DNA of 64,000 nucleotides. It comes from Flavobacterium glycines. Its GTDB lineage: Bacteria; Bacteroidota; Bacteroidia; Flavobacteriales; Flavobacteriaceae. The translations under genes and the position numbers were made by a program. Shown one piece after another: positions 1 to 8,255 of this stretch. Below the pieces are notes generated by a model that was not told where the DNA came from, searched no databases, and was given only the letters and a program-made list of their open reading frames with translations. Position 1 is the first letter of the stretch; the number at the start of each line of letters is the position of its first letter. Location of the stretch: contig NZ_FNEO01000002.1 in NCBI RefSeq assembly GCF_900100165.1, positions 186,001 to 250,000 on the forward strand, in the 5' to 3' direction.

Positions 1-3
1 AGA

Positions 4-531
4 ATGGCAAAAAGTTATAAAGAAATAATGAATGACATCACAACCTTTATTTTTGATGTCGATGGAGTACTTACTGATGGTTCTGTATTTGTAAACAATG
101 AAGGTGAAATGCTCAGAACCATGAATATCCGCGACGGTTATGCTTTGAAAGCTGCTGTAGAAAACGGATACAATGTTTGCATTATTTCAGGAGGAAGTAA
201 TGAAGGTGTTCGGGTGCGTTTGCGCAATTTAGGAATTACAGAAATCCATTTAGGAACACCGGATAAGGTGGAAACTTTTGACGAATACATTGAAAAACAC
301 CAAATCAAACAGGAGAATATTTTATACATGGGCGACGATATTCCGGATTATCATGTGATGAAATTAGTAGCATTACCAAGCTGTCCTCAGGATGCCTGTC
401 CGGAAATCAAAGGAATTTCAAAATACATTTCGCATAAAAACGGAGGTCAGGGTGCCGTACGTGACGTTATCGAACAGGTGATGAAAGTTCAGGGGAAATG
501 GATGAGAAGTTTTGACGGAAAACACGATTAG
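4..531 (+). CDS. kdsC: KdsC-like HAD phosphatase (KDO-8-phosphate phosphatase)
   Basis: This is a small C0-type HAD hydrolase of 175 aa, the usual KdsC length. KdsC removes phosphate from 3-deoxy-D-manno-octulosonate 8-phosphate in the cytoplasm, which supplies KDO for lipopolysaccharide. Motif I is FDVDGVLTDG near residues 17-26, with D18 as nucleophile and D20 as acid/base. The acidic motif MGDDIPDY near residue 109 supplies the Mg2+ ligands. There is no cap domain, as expected for a tetrameric KdsC. Only three bases precede the ATG in the window, so an upstream start cannot be excluded, but MAKSYKEIM is a normal family N-terminus. It heads a codirectional run with UbiA, Maf and MscS. Confidence 0.88.
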   Translation: MAKSYKEIMNDITTFIFDVDGVLTDGSVFVNNEGEMLRTMNIRDGYALKAAVENGYNVCIISGGSNEGVRVRLRNLGITEIHLGTPDKVETFDEYIEKHQIKQENILYMGDDIPDYHVMKLVALPSCPQDACPEIKGISKYISHKNGGQGAVRDVIEQVMKVQGKWMRSFDGKHD

Positions 532-616
532 ATAGTTGATTTCAGAATTTAGATTTTAGAATTTAGATTGTAAAATAAAAGTTGATTTTTCAACTAACAA
601 CCAACAACGGACAACT

Positions 617-637
617 CATAACCCATAACTCATAACT
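617..637. repeat. Short tandem repeat, three 7-bp units
   Basis: CATAACC is followed directly by two copies of CATAACT, just before the start of the UbiA gene. Simple repeats of this kind are common in flavobacterial spacers. I see no regulatory role. Confidence 0.6.
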
Positions 638-642
638 CAAGA

Positions 643-1572
643 ATGAACTTCCTGAATCTCATCCGCTACCAAAACCTATTAATGCTTGCTTTCATGCAGC
701 TTATTTTCAGGTATGGTTTTTTAAAATTACAAAAAAACGATTTGGCACTGGCTGACTGGCAATACGCTCTATTGGTTTTAAGTACTGTTTTAATAGCTGC
801 TGCCGGTTATGTTATTAATGATATTTTTGATCAGGCTACCGATTTAGAAAACAAACCCGACAGAGTCATTGTTGGTAAAACTATTTCTGAAGCTACAGCT
901 TATAATAGCTATGCTTTTTTAAATGTTAGCGGAGTTGCGATTGGCTTTTATTTAGCAAATGTGATTATGAGACCTAATTTTGCGGCAATTTTTGTTTTCA
1001 CAGCAGCAACCTTATATATCTATGCCACAAGTTTAAAACAAATGATGCTTATTGGTAATATTGTTGTGGCTTTATTATTAGCAGTAAGCGTACTTATTAT
1101 AGGGGTTTTTGATATTTTCCCGGCAACCAATTCTGGAAACCAGGAAATAATGGGAAGTTTATTTTCAATACTTTTGGACTACGCCATTTTTGCTTTCATG
1201 ATTAATTTGCTTCGCGAAATAGTGAAAGATTTAGAAGACTTAAAAGGAGATTACAAAGTAGGCATGCGTACCTTAGCTGTAATTTTAGGAGTTCAAAAAA
1301 CAACAAAACTTCTTTTTGTATTGAGTTTTTCCCCTATCCTGGCACTTTTATTTTATACCAATAATTATCTCATTCCTAATCATTTAATTGTAGCAGCCAT
1401 TTACAGTTTACTTTTTGTTTTAGGTCCTCTAATTTATTTTAGTATCAAAATTTGGAGTGCCACTTCAAAAACTGACTTTTCTATTTTGAGCAAAGTTCTC
1501 AAATGGATTCTATTTTTCGGAATTTTATCCATTCTAATTATCTCTTTAAATATAAAACACAATGCTTCGTAA
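643..1572 (+). CDS. UbiA-family prenyltransferase (geranylgeranylglycerol-phosphate synthase-like)
   Basis: This is an integral membrane prenyltransferase of 309 aa with about eight to nine hydrophobic helices. The first aspartate-rich motif NDIFDQATD is at residues 59-67 and the second, KDLEDLKGD, is near residue 197. Both bind the Mg2+-prenyl diphosphate. Flavobacterial members in this context are usually annotated as geranylgeranylglycerol-phosphate geranylgeranyltransferase, but the lipid acceptor cannot be read from sequence; a quinone-type acceptor is the alternative. Its last 11 bases overlap the maf start, so the two are probably translationally coupled. Confidence 0.82.
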   Translation: MNFLNLIRYQNLLMLAFMQLIFRYGFLKLQKNDLALADWQYALLVLSTVLIAAAGYVINDIFDQATDLENKPDRVIVGKTISEATAYNSYAFLNVSGVAIGFYLANVIMRPNFAAIFVFTAATLYIYATSLKQMMLIGNIVVALLLAVSVLIIGVFDIFPATNSGNQEIMGSLFSILLDYAIFAFMINLLREIVKDLEDLKGDYKVGMRTLAVILGVQKTTKLLFVLSFSPILALLFYTNNYLIPNHLIVAAIYSLLFVLGPLIYFSIKIWSATSKTDFSILSKVLKWILFFGILSILIISLNIKHNAS

Positions 1573-2146
1573 TAAACTTAAAAAATACCAAATCATTTTA
1601 GCTTCAGGTTCGCCACGAAGACAACAATTTTTCAAAGATTTGGATTTGGATTTCGAAATTCGCTTAAAAGAAATTGAAGAAGTTTTTCCTCCTGAATTGA
1701 AAAGAGAAGCGATTACCAATTATTTAGCCGAACTAAAAGCCGCAGCTTTTGAAGGTGAACTAAAAGACAACGAAATATTAGTCACAAGTGATACTTTGGT
1801 TTGGCATAATGAAAAAGCATTAGGAAAACCAAAAGACAAGCAAGAGGCATTTAAAATATTAAAATCATTATCGAATGCTACTCATGAGGTAATTACATCG
1901 GTTTGTTTTAAAACCAACACAAAAACAGATGTTCTATTTGAAATTACCAAAGTTACTTTTAATGAATTAAGTGATGATGCAATTGAATATTACATCGAAA
2001 ATTACAAACCTTTTGATAAAGCGGGAGCTTATGGCATTCAGGAATGGATTGGTTTTATTGGCGTAGCTAAAATTGATGGCTCTTATGCAAATGTAATTGG
2101 ACTTCCCGTAGATAAAGTATATCAATATTTGAGTAACTTAGCTTAA
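1562..2146 (+). CDS. maf: Maf family nucleotide pyrophosphatase
   Basis: Maf proteins hydrolyse non-canonical or pyrimidine nucleoside triphosphates to monophosphates in the cytosol. This one is 194 aa, the normal length. The N-terminal signature LASGSPRR is at residues 13-20, TSDTLVW with the catalytic acidic residue is near residue 77, and the C-terminal GSYANVIGLPV motif is present. It overlaps the end of the UbiA gene by 11 bases and is followed after one base by the MscS gene, so the block looks like one operon. Whether it is the dTTPase/UTPase or the m7GTP subtype is not decided. Confidence 0.9.
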   Translation: MLRNKLKKYQIILASGSPRRQQFFKDLDLDFEIRLKEIEEVFPPELKREAITNYLAELKAAAFEGELKDNEILVTSDTLVWHNEKALGKPKDKQEAFKILKSLSNATHEVITSVCFKTNTKTDVLFEITKVTFNELSDDAIEYYIENYKPFDKAGAYGIQEWIGFIGVAKIDGSYANVIGLPVDKVYQYLSNLA

Positions 2147-2147
2147 A

Positions 2148-2696
2148 ATGAAACATATGAATTTCTTTAATCATTTTACAACCGAAACAATTGCAAGTGG
2201 CATAGTAATATTAGTACTTATTATTTTACGAATTATATCCACAAAATTAGTACGCAAATTTGCCAAAAGCACTCATATAATTGAAAACAGAACCAATTTA
2301 GTTATCAAATACATTCACCTGTTGATCAATATTCTGGCGGCTATTGCTTTCATTTTTATTTGGGGAGTAAGTTCTAAAGAAATTATTTCAGGTATTACTT
2401 CAGTTGCAACAGTAATAGGTGTAGCCGGTGTTGTTATGATTGCCCAATGGTCTATTTTAAGTAACATTACCTCAGGAGTCATTTTGTTTTTCTCCTTTCC
2501 TTTTAAAATAGGCGATATAATACAAATTCAGGATAAAGATTTCCCTATTATTGGTGAAATTGAAGACATTGGCGCTTTTCACGTAACGATAAAAAACAAA
2601 GAAGGCGAAACGGTTATTTACCCAAACAATCTTTTTTTTCAAAAAGGAGTTTCAATACTTCCAAATATGCATGAAGACAAAGAATTTACCGATTAA
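2148..2696 (+). CDS. Short MscS-family mechanosensitive channel
   Basis: This 182-aa inner-membrane protein keeps only the core of the MscS fold. There are two N-terminal helices, a glycine/alanine-rich pore helix around residues 95-125 (GVAGVVMIAQWSILSNITSG), and a short beta domain after FPFKIGDIIQI. The C-terminal alpha/beta cage is missing, as in many compact flavobacterial homologues. Its expected role is release of solutes on hypo-osmotic shock. It starts one base after maf. A second ATG nine bases downstream (MNFFNHF) is an equally good start. Confidence 0.8.
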   Translation: MKHMNFFNHFTTETIASGIVILVLIILRIISTKLVRKFAKSTHIIENRTNLVIKYIHLLINILAAIAFIFIWGVSSKEIISGITSVATVIGVAGVVMIAQWSILSNITSGVILFFSFPFKIGDIIQIQDKDFPIIGEIEDIGAFHVTIKNKEGETVIYPNNLFFQKGVSILPNMHEDKEFTD

Positions 2697-2798
2697 TATC
2701 TCCTTACAACTCAACAAAAAAAGGATTACCACTGATTAATACACACAAAATCAGTATATTTATAAAAGAACTGGATTTTTAATTTAATTTTTTTAATT

Positions 2799-3107
2799 AT
2801 GAAAAAACTAAGCTTTTATTTAATCGCCTTAATTCTATCATTAAGTGTGCTCCCTGTGAATACTTATGCAATAGAAAAACACCCGACAGAAACTCCAAAA
2901 GAAATTCCTGTCGAAATCCAAAAAATGCTTAACAGACTCAATGAAATTAAAGAAATGGACAAATCTAATTTGTCTTCTTCAGAAAAAAAAGAACTACGAA
3001 CAGAGGTTAAAACCATTAAAAAAAATTTAAAAAAATCAGGACAAGGGATTTATTTATCAGTGGGAACGATAATTATCATCCTTCTTTTATTAATCCTACT
3101 ACTTTAA
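2799..3107 (+). CDS. Small hypothetical membrane protein with charged linker
   Basis: This 102-aa protein has an N-terminal signal or anchor helix (ending near NTYA, residue 24), a lysine/glutamate-rich predicted coiled-coil stretch over residues 35-80, and a C-terminal helix made almost only of I and L (residues 85-102). I recognise it only as a type of small envelope protein frequent in Flavobacteriia and assign no function. It has its own A/T-rich leader and is followed by a strong terminator, so it is probably monocistronic. Confidence 0.6.
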   Translation: MKKLSFYLIALILSLSVLPVNTYAIEKHPTETPKEIPVEIQKMLNRLNEIKEMDKSNLSSSEKKELRTEVKTIKKNLKKSGQGIYLSVGTIIIILLLLILLL

Positions 3108-3130
3108 TATTCAACAATATAAAACCATAA

Positions 3131-3168
3131 AAAACAGCTCATTTCGACAGAATGAGCTGTTTTTTTTT
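3131..3168 (+). terminator. Rho-independent terminator after the small membrane protein
   Basis: Perfect stem AACAGCTCATT / AATGAGCTGTT with a 7-base loop, followed by a run of T. Confidence 0.85.
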
Positions 3169-3196
3169 AATGCTAATTAAATCTTAAACCTCTATT

Positions 3197-3213
3197 TTGG
3201 CACAGTAATTGGC
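3197..3213 (+). promoter_or_regulatory. Sigma-54-like -24/-12 promoter of secreted paralogue 1
   Basis: TTGGCACAGTAATTGGC fits the RpoN pattern TGGCAC-N5-TTGC except for G in place of the last C. It lies 44 bp before the start codon. The same element recurs before the next two paralogues (3828-3844 and 4450-4466) while the surrounding sequence differs, which argues for function. RpoN use is inference. Confidence 0.6.
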
Positions 3214-3257
3214 TTAAGATTAGTAAAGTTAAATGTCTAACATAAAAAATAGAAATC

Positions 3258-3734
3258 ATGAAAACTTTAAAATTTATTATCGCAGCCTTAGTCTTTTTTA
3301 CAACGACCACTTACACACATGCTCAAGTATCCGTAAACGTTAATATAGGAACACCTCCGGCCTGGGGACCTGTAGGTTATGCAAATATTGATTATTATTA
3401 CCTGCCTGACATTGAATGCTATTATGATATTCGTCTTTCTCAATTTATTTACTTTGGAAACGGAAGATGGATACATTCAAGATACTTACCTGTACGATAC
3501 CGTAATTATGATTTGTACCACGGTTATAAAGTAGTTTTAAACGATTATCATGGCAGAACACCTTATGTATATTTTAAAAATCACAAAGCAAAATATTACA
3601 AAGGATATAAAGGAAGACCTCAACAAACAATAGGCTACAGAAATTACGATAAACACGATAACGGACGAGGCAATAAACATGATAACAGACATTGGGACAA
3701 TCACAATTCCAATCATGGTCACAAAAAACATTAA
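3258..3734 (+). CDS. Secreted paralogue 1, basic Asn/His/Gly-rich tail
   Basis: This 158-aa exported protein has a signal peptide ending near THAQ (residue 22). A conserved domain follows, VSVNVNIGTPPAWGP... to about residue 120, rich in Tyr and containing DIECYYDIR and YRNYDLYHG. A low-complexity tail rich in H, N, G and K follows. It shares nearly all of the domain with the next gene and a looser version with the third. I do not recognise a named family. The Tyr/Arg-rich, basic composition suggests a cell-envelope or extracellular role, but that is speculation. Confidence 0.7.
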   Translation: MKTLKFIIAALVFFTTTTYTHAQVSVNVNIGTPPAWGPVGYANIDYYYLPDIECYYDIRLSQFIYFGNGRWIHSRYLPVRYRNYDLYHGYKVVLNDYHGRTPYVYFKNHKAKYYKGYKGRPQQTIGYRNYDKHDNGRGNKHDNRHWDNHNSNHGHKKH

Positions 3735-3755
3735 TTTTTTAAACATCTAAATAAT

Positions 3756-3785
3756 AAAGAAACGCTAATAGCGTTTCTTTTTTTT
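3756..3785 (+). terminator. Rho-independent terminator after paralogue 1
   Basis: Stem AAAGAAACGCT / AGCGTTTCTTT with a short AAT loop, then a T run. The same GAAACGC stem is reused after paralogue 2. Confidence 0.85.
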
Positions 3786-3827
3786 AGGGTTATTAAAAAA
3801 GTTAAAATAAAGTTAACAAAATTAAGA

Positions 3828-3844
3828 CTGGCACACTAATTGGA
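3828..3844 (+). promoter_or_regulatory. Sigma-54-like -24/-12 promoter of secreted paralogue 2
   Basis: CTGGCACACTAATTGGA has TGGCAC, five bases, then TTGG, in the same register as the element before paralogue 1. It lies 45 bp before the ATG. Confidence 0.58.
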
Positions 3845-3889
3845 ATAATTATCTCAAAAAACTTTTATCAAATATTAAATTCAAAAATT

Positions 3890-4363
3890 ATGAAAACTAT
3901 AAAATTAATCCTTGCCGGAATAGTATTATTTTTAGGTAGTAACTCCCAGGCTCAGGTATCTGTAAATGTAAATATTGGAACTCCTCCCGCATGGGGACCT
4001 GTAGGATATAGTAATGTTGAATTTTATTATATTCCGGACATCGAATGTTATTATGATATTCGTTTTTCACAATTCATTTACTTCAACAACGGAAGATGGA
4101 TTCGTTCAAAACACCTCCCTAACCCTTACAGAAACTATGATTTATATCATGGACACAAAGTTGTTTTAACCGATTACCATGGAAGAACACCTTATGTATA
4201 TTTTAAAAATCACAAAGCAAAATATTACAAAGGCTATAAAGGAAAACCTCAAAAATCAATAGAAAAAAGACAAGATTACTATAACGGTAATAAAAACAAC
4301 AAATTCGAAAACAAACATAACCATGGTAATAATGGCCTTGGAAACGGAAATAAAAAACATTAA
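3890..4363 (+). CDS. Secreted paralogue 2, basic Asn/Lys-rich tail
   Basis: This 157-aa protein has a signal peptide ending near SQAQ (residue 22). Its mature domain (VSVNVNIGTPPAWGPVGY, DIECYYDIRFSQFIYF, YRNYDLYHGHKVVL, HGRTPYVYFKNHKAKYYKGY) is almost identical to paralogue 1. The tail diverges into N, K and G runs. The near identity of the domain and the shared promoter and terminator elements point to a recent tandem duplication. Function unknown. Confidence 0.7.
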   Translation: MKTIKLILAGIVLFLGSNSQAQVSVNVNIGTPPAWGPVGYSNVEFYYIPDIECYYDIRFSQFIYFNNGRWIRSKHLPNPYRNYDLYHGHKVVLTDYHGRTPYVYFKNHKAKYYKGYKGKPQKSIEKRQDYYNGNKNNKFENKHNHGNNGLGNGNKKH

Positions 4364-4382
4364 TTTTTTTCTCTGAAAAACA

Positions 4383-4412
4383 AAAAGAAACGCTTTAAGC
4401 GTTTCTTTTTTT
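4383..4412 (+). terminator. Rho-independent terminator after paralogue 2
   Basis: Stem AAAGAAACGCTT / AAGCGTTTCTTT followed by T residues, nearly the same hairpin as after paralogue 1. Confidence 0.85.
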
Positions 4413-4449
4413 ACCTATTAAAAGTTAAAATAAAGTTAATTATTTTTTT

Positions 4450-4466
4450 TTGGCACACTAATTGAA
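4450..4466 (+). promoter_or_regulatory. Sigma-54-like -24/-12 promoter of secreted paralogue 3
   Basis: TTGGCACACTAATTGAA keeps TGGCAC-N5-TTG. It is 67 bp from the ATG, slightly farther than in the other two copies. Confidence 0.55.
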
Positions 4467-4533
4467 ATACGACTAATACAGTTAAAAAATAAACTTAACA
4501 AAACCCCCAAAGCAACTTTAAAATATAGAAATC

Positions 4534-5037
4534 ATGAAAACCTTAAAATTAATCGCAACAGGAATTATTTTATTTGCAGCTGCCAGCACTTCTCAGGCAC
4601 AAGTTTCAATTAATGTAAATATAGGCACACCTGCAGTAGTAGTCAGACCGGCCTGGATACCTCAAAATCATGTAAACGTAGATTTTTATTACATACCTGA
4701 AATAGAATCTTATTATGATGTAAGTGCCGGATTGTATGTTTATTTAGACAACGGAAACTGGTGTCGTACAAGATACGTTCCGGTACGATACAGAAACTAT
4801 GATTTGAATCATGCACGCCGAATAGAATTAAGAGGTTACCATGGAAGCAGACCTTATACTTATTTCAACTGTCATAATGATAACTATTACAGAAACAATC
4901 GCAATTACAATAATAGATATGTAGAAGGTCGTTATTATGACAACCGTCGTTATGATAATCGTTACGACAACCGTTACGCCGACAATTACAGAGGAAATCA
5001 CGACAGAGGAAATCATTACGGACACAGAAACCGTTAA
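4534..5037 (+). CDS. Secreted paralogue 3, YDNR-repeat tail
   Basis: This 167-aa protein has a signal peptide ending near SQAQ (residue 23). It is the most divergent of the three paralogues: VSINVNIGTPAVVVRPAW replaces the PPAWGP segment, while DFYYIPEIESYYDV, YRNYDL and YHGSRPYTYF are kept. The C-terminus carries imperfect repeats of the type YDNR plus RGNH/GHRNR, making it very basic and Tyr/Asn/Arg-rich. Function unknown. It is an older duplicate than paralogues 1 and 2. Confidence 0.68.
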   Translation: MKTLKLIATGIILFAAASTSQAQVSINVNIGTPAVVVRPAWIPQNHVNVDFYYIPEIESYYDVSAGLYVYLDNGNWCRTRYVPVRYRNYDLNHARRIELRGYHGSRPYTYFNCHNDNYYRNNRNYNNRYVEGRYYDNRRYDNRYDNRYADNYRGNHDRGNHYGHRNR

Positions 5038-5055
5038 CAAACTGAAATTCAAACG

Positions 5056-5100
5056 AAAAAAGCCATCTCTAAAACAGCTGAGATGGCTTTTTCTTTTTTT
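5056..5100 (+). terminator. Rho-independent terminator after paralogue 3
   Basis: Stem AAAAAGCCATCTC / GAGATGGCTTTTT with a 10-base loop, followed by a T-rich run. Confidence 0.85.
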
Positions 5101-5267
5101 ACAAACTATATTAAAAAAAGCTTTTACAATTCTTTTCTTCCCAAATAAAATTTAAAATAGTACCAAACTATTCTTATTTCCGCCCGGAACTATTAAAATG
5201 TTAGGTTTATCAGTTTAGAATCACTTTATTTGAGCCAATTATATTAACTAACGCACCAAATCAAACC

Positions 5268-6266
5268 ATGAAATCCTATTCAATTGAAGAAATAAACAAT
5301 GTCTTAAAAGGTATTATTTGCGGTACAACTTTGCAAAACATTACTGCAGCTGAACAACTTGAAGTCGCTTCCCAATCTGAAATTTCATTTATTGGAAACA
5401 AAAAATACGAAAAACTCTGGGCCACTTCAAAAGCCAGTGTTGCTGTTGTAAACGAAGACATATCGATTGAACCAGGAGAAAACAGAGCTTTTATAAAAGT
5501 TAAAAATGCCGACTTAGCTATGTCGCAAATTTTGGAACTTTTTGCACTTCCGATGCCTGAATTCCATGTTGATATTCACCCTAAAGCTGTAGTTGATAAA
5601 ACAGCAGTCATTGGTACCGGAACTAAAATTGGAGCCGGAAGTTATATTGGTCCCAATGTAAAAATTGGAGAAAACAGCACTATTTATCCAAACGTAACTA
5701 TACTTGACGAATCAACCATTGGAAAAAATACGGTAATTTGGTCTGGTACAGTCGTCAGAGAGCGTTGCCACATAGGCAATAATTGCATCATCCACCCTAA
5801 CGCAACTATTGGAGCGGATGGTTTTGGATTTCGCCCTTGCCCGGAAAAAGGTTTAGTAAAAATTCCCCAAATTGGAAATGTGATTATTGGCAACAATGTC
5901 GAAATAGGAGCTAATAGCTGTATTGACAGAGGTAAATTCAGTTCAACCATTTTAGGTGATGGTTGCAAAATTGACAATCTGGTTCAAATAGGACACAATA
6001 GCAAACTGGGGCAATTTTGTATTATGGCAGGAAATAGTGGTCTTGCAGGATCTGTAACCTTAGGTAATGGCGTAATCATTGGCGGAAGCGCTTCTATTAA
6101 AGACCATACTTCCATAGGTGATGGTGCGGTAATTGGGGCTGGTTCTGGGGTTACCTGTGATATTCCTGCCGGAAAAACCATGTTAGGCTATCCCGCTTTA
6201 GAAGCTCGGGACGCCTTAAAACAATGGGCAATCCTAAAAAGACTTGTTAACGATTCTAAAAAATAA
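5268..6266 (+). CDS. lpxD: LpxD, UDP-3-O-(3-hydroxyacyl)glucosamine N-acyltransferase
   Basis: LpxD adds the second 3-hydroxyacyl chain to UDP-3-O-acyl-glucosamine in lipid A synthesis, in the cytoplasm. The protein is 332 aa. The N-terminal uridine-binding domain (about 1-100) is followed by a left-handed beta-helix of hexapeptide repeats (about 105-300). TIGADGFGFRP and the QIGHNSKLG segment with the family's catalytic His are both present, and the C-terminal helix ends in LKRLVNDSKK. Flavobacteria often carry a second lpxD in the main lipid A locus, so this may be a paralogue with different acyl preference. It is monocistronic, with a terminator directly after it. Confidence 0.88.
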   Translation: MKSYSIEEINNVLKGIICGTTLQNITAAEQLEVASQSEISFIGNKKYEKLWATSKASVAVVNEDISIEPGENRAFIKVKNADLAMSQILELFALPMPEFHVDIHPKAVVDKTAVIGTGTKIGAGSYIGPNVKIGENSTIYPNVTILDESTIGKNTVIWSGTVVRERCHIGNNCIIHPNATIGADGFGFRPCPEKGLVKIPQIGNVIIGNNVEIGANSCIDRGKFSSTILGDGCKIDNLVQIGHNSKLGQFCIMAGNSGLAGSVTLGNGVIIGGSASIKDHTSIGDGAVIGAGSGVTCDIPAGKTMLGYPALEARDALKQWAILKRLVNDSKK

Positions 6267-6597
6267 CATTACTTTTTTTTATTTTTTTTCCGCAAGTACG
6301 CAAATTATTTTTTTGTGTTCTTGCGGTTCTTTTTTTATCCCAAAGCTAATTTGAAGAACAAAACTTAAATAATACTGTTCTTTAAAGCTATATAAACAAA
6401 AGCAAAAAAAAACAGCTAATACCAATCTCAGCATTTTTACTGCAAATAAAACCGATTCTCACAAATTAATAAAACTTATATTGACTTAGCTTTTGACAAT
6501 AAATCAAACCATAAAGCTTAAATAACTTATATACTTAAAAAAAACTTCAGGTTGGTTTTGTATTTTAGCCTTAAATTTTGGAAAACACAATTACAAC
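6267..6597. other. Spacer between lpxD and the carboxylase gene
   Basis: This is 331 bp of A/T-rich sequence. Its first 70 bases hold the lpxD terminator. The rest must contain the carboxylase promoter, but I see no clean TAnnTTTG box and no ORF or RNA gene. Confidence 0.5.
6290..6337 (+). terminator. Rho-independent terminator after lpxD
   Basis: Long imperfect stem CCGCAAG...CAAA / TTTG...CTTGCGG with a T-rich loop, followed by a T run. Confidence 0.75.
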
Positions 6598-8226
6598 ATG
6601 GATTTGAACTTCAACAAAAACGAAGACCACAATAAACTTTTACTTTCAGATTTAAGACAAAAATTCGCCAAAATAAAATTAGGAGGAGGCGAAAAACGCA
6701 TTCAAAAATTGCACGCCGAAGGAAAAATGACTGCTCGTGAACGCATTGATTATTTACTCGATGCCAATGCCGAAAGTATTGAAATTGGTGCTTTTGTTGG
6801 AGATGGCATGTATAAAGAACATGGCGGTTGTCCATCAGGCGGTGTTGTGGTAAAAATAGGACACATCAAAGGCAAACAATGCATTGTAGTTGCTAATGAC
6901 GCTACGGTAAAAGCTGGTGCCTGGTTTCCTATTACAGCTAAAAAAAACCTACGCGCACAGGAAATAGCGATGGAAAATAAAATTCCAATAATTTATTTGG
7001 TAGATAGTGCCGGTGTTTATTTGCCTATGCAGGACGAAATTTTCCCTGACAAAGAACATTTTGGTCGTATTTTCAGAAACAATGCCATTATGAGCAGCAT
7101 GGGAATTACGCAAATTTCAGCTATAATGGGGAGTTGTGTGGCCGGAGGAGCTTATTTACCTATTATGAGTGACGAAGCCATTATTGTTGATAAAACAGCC
7201 AGTATCTTTTTGGCCGGAAGTTATTTGGTAAAAGCTGCTATAGGTGAAAATATTGACAATGAAACACTGGGAGGAGCCACAACACATTGTGAAATTTCAG
7301 GTGTAACCGATTATAAAGCGAAAGATGACAAAGATGCTTTAGATAAAATAAAAAATATCGTTGACAAAATAGGCGATTATGATAAAGCCGGCTTTAGTCG
7401 AATTAAAGCTCAAAAACCAACCCTGAACGAAAAAGAAATATACGGTATCCTACCAAAAGCCCGAACCGAACAATACGACATGATGGAAATCATTCTTCGT
7501 TTAGTTGATAATTCAGAATTTGAAGCGTATAAAGAAGGTTACGGACAAACCATCATCACCGGTTATGCCCGAATTGACGGATGGGCAGTAGGTATTGTAG
7601 CTAATCAACGTAAAGTAATCAAAACCAAGAAAGGAGAAATGCAATTTGGCGGTGTGATTTATTCCGATAGTGCCGACAAAGCCACCCGTTTTATAGCCAA
7701 TTGCAATCAGAAAAAAATCCCTCTGGTTTTTCTTCAGGATGTAACCGGATTCATGGTAGGTTCCAAATCCGAACAAGGCGGAATTATAAAAGACGGAGCT
7801 AAAATGGTCAATGCAGTAAGTAATTCGGTTGTACCTAAATTTACTGTGGTAGTAGGAAATTCTTATGGTGCCGGAAACTATGCTATGTGTGGAAAAGCCT
7901 ATGATCCAAGATTAATTATAGCCTGGCCAAGTGCCGAACTGGCGGTGATGGGTGGAACTCAGGCAGCTAAAGTATTGGCACAAATAGAAGCCTCATCTTT
8001 GAAAGCCAAAGGCGAAGAAGTTAACGAAGCCAAAGAAGCTGAATTATTTGCTAAAATTAAAGCACGTTATGACGAACAAACTTCACCCTATTATGCTGCT
8101 TCACGTCTTTGGACTGATGCTGTCATCGATCCTCTGGAAACCCGAAACTGGATTTCTATAGGAATTGAAGCTGCCAACCACGCTCCTATTGAAAAAGCAT
8201 TTAATCTGGGTGTTATTCAGGTATAA
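6598..8226 (+). CDS. Acyl-CoA carboxylase carboxyltransferase (beta) subunit
   Basis: This 542-aa protein has the two crotonase-like lobes of biotin-dependent carboxyltransferases (PCCB/MCCB family). It moves CO2 from carboxybiotin to an acyl-CoA such as propionyl- or 3-methylcrotonyl-CoA. GGGEKRIQKLHAEGKMTARERI near residues 31-52 is a family N-terminal signature. The acyl-CoA-binding segment around GSCVAGGAYLPIMSDE and the biotin-side GNSYGAGNYAMCGKAY segment are clear. No biotin carboxylase or biotin carrier gene is next to it. The substrate is not decided by sequence; the GGG-linker and length lean towards methylcrotonyl-CoA carboxylase. Confidence 0.85.
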   Translation: MDLNFNKNEDHNKLLLSDLRQKFAKIKLGGGEKRIQKLHAEGKMTARERIDYLLDANAESIEIGAFVGDGMYKEHGGCPSGGVVVKIGHIKGKQCIVVANDATVKAGAWFPITAKKNLRAQEIAMENKIPIIYLVDSAGVYLPMQDEIFPDKEHFGRIFRNNAIMSSMGITQISAIMGSCVAGGAYLPIMSDEAIIVDKTASIFLAGSYLVKAAIGENIDNETLGGATTHCEISGVTDYKAKDDKDALDKIKNIVDKIGDYDKAGFSRIKAQKPTLNEKEIYGILPKARTEQYDMMEIILRLVDNSEFEAYKEGYGQTIITGYARIDGWAVGIVANQRKVIKTKKGEMQFGGVIYSDSADKATRFIANCNQKKIPLVFLQDVTGFMVGSKSEQGGIIKDGAKMVNAVSNSVVPKFTVVVGNSYGAGNYAMCGKAYDPRLIIAWPSAELAVMGGTQAAKVLAQIEASSLKAKGEEVNEAKEAELFAKIKARYDEQTSPYYAASRLWTDAVIDPLETRNWISIGIEAANHAPIEKAFNLGVIQV

Positions 8227-8255
8227 ATTTGGAAAAACACAAAAAATTAAACTAA

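Noticed and set aside
4937..5155. Open frame overlapping the paralogue 3 tail
   Set aside because: Made of Thr/Glu runs from out-of-frame reading of YDNR repeats, and it runs through the terminator.
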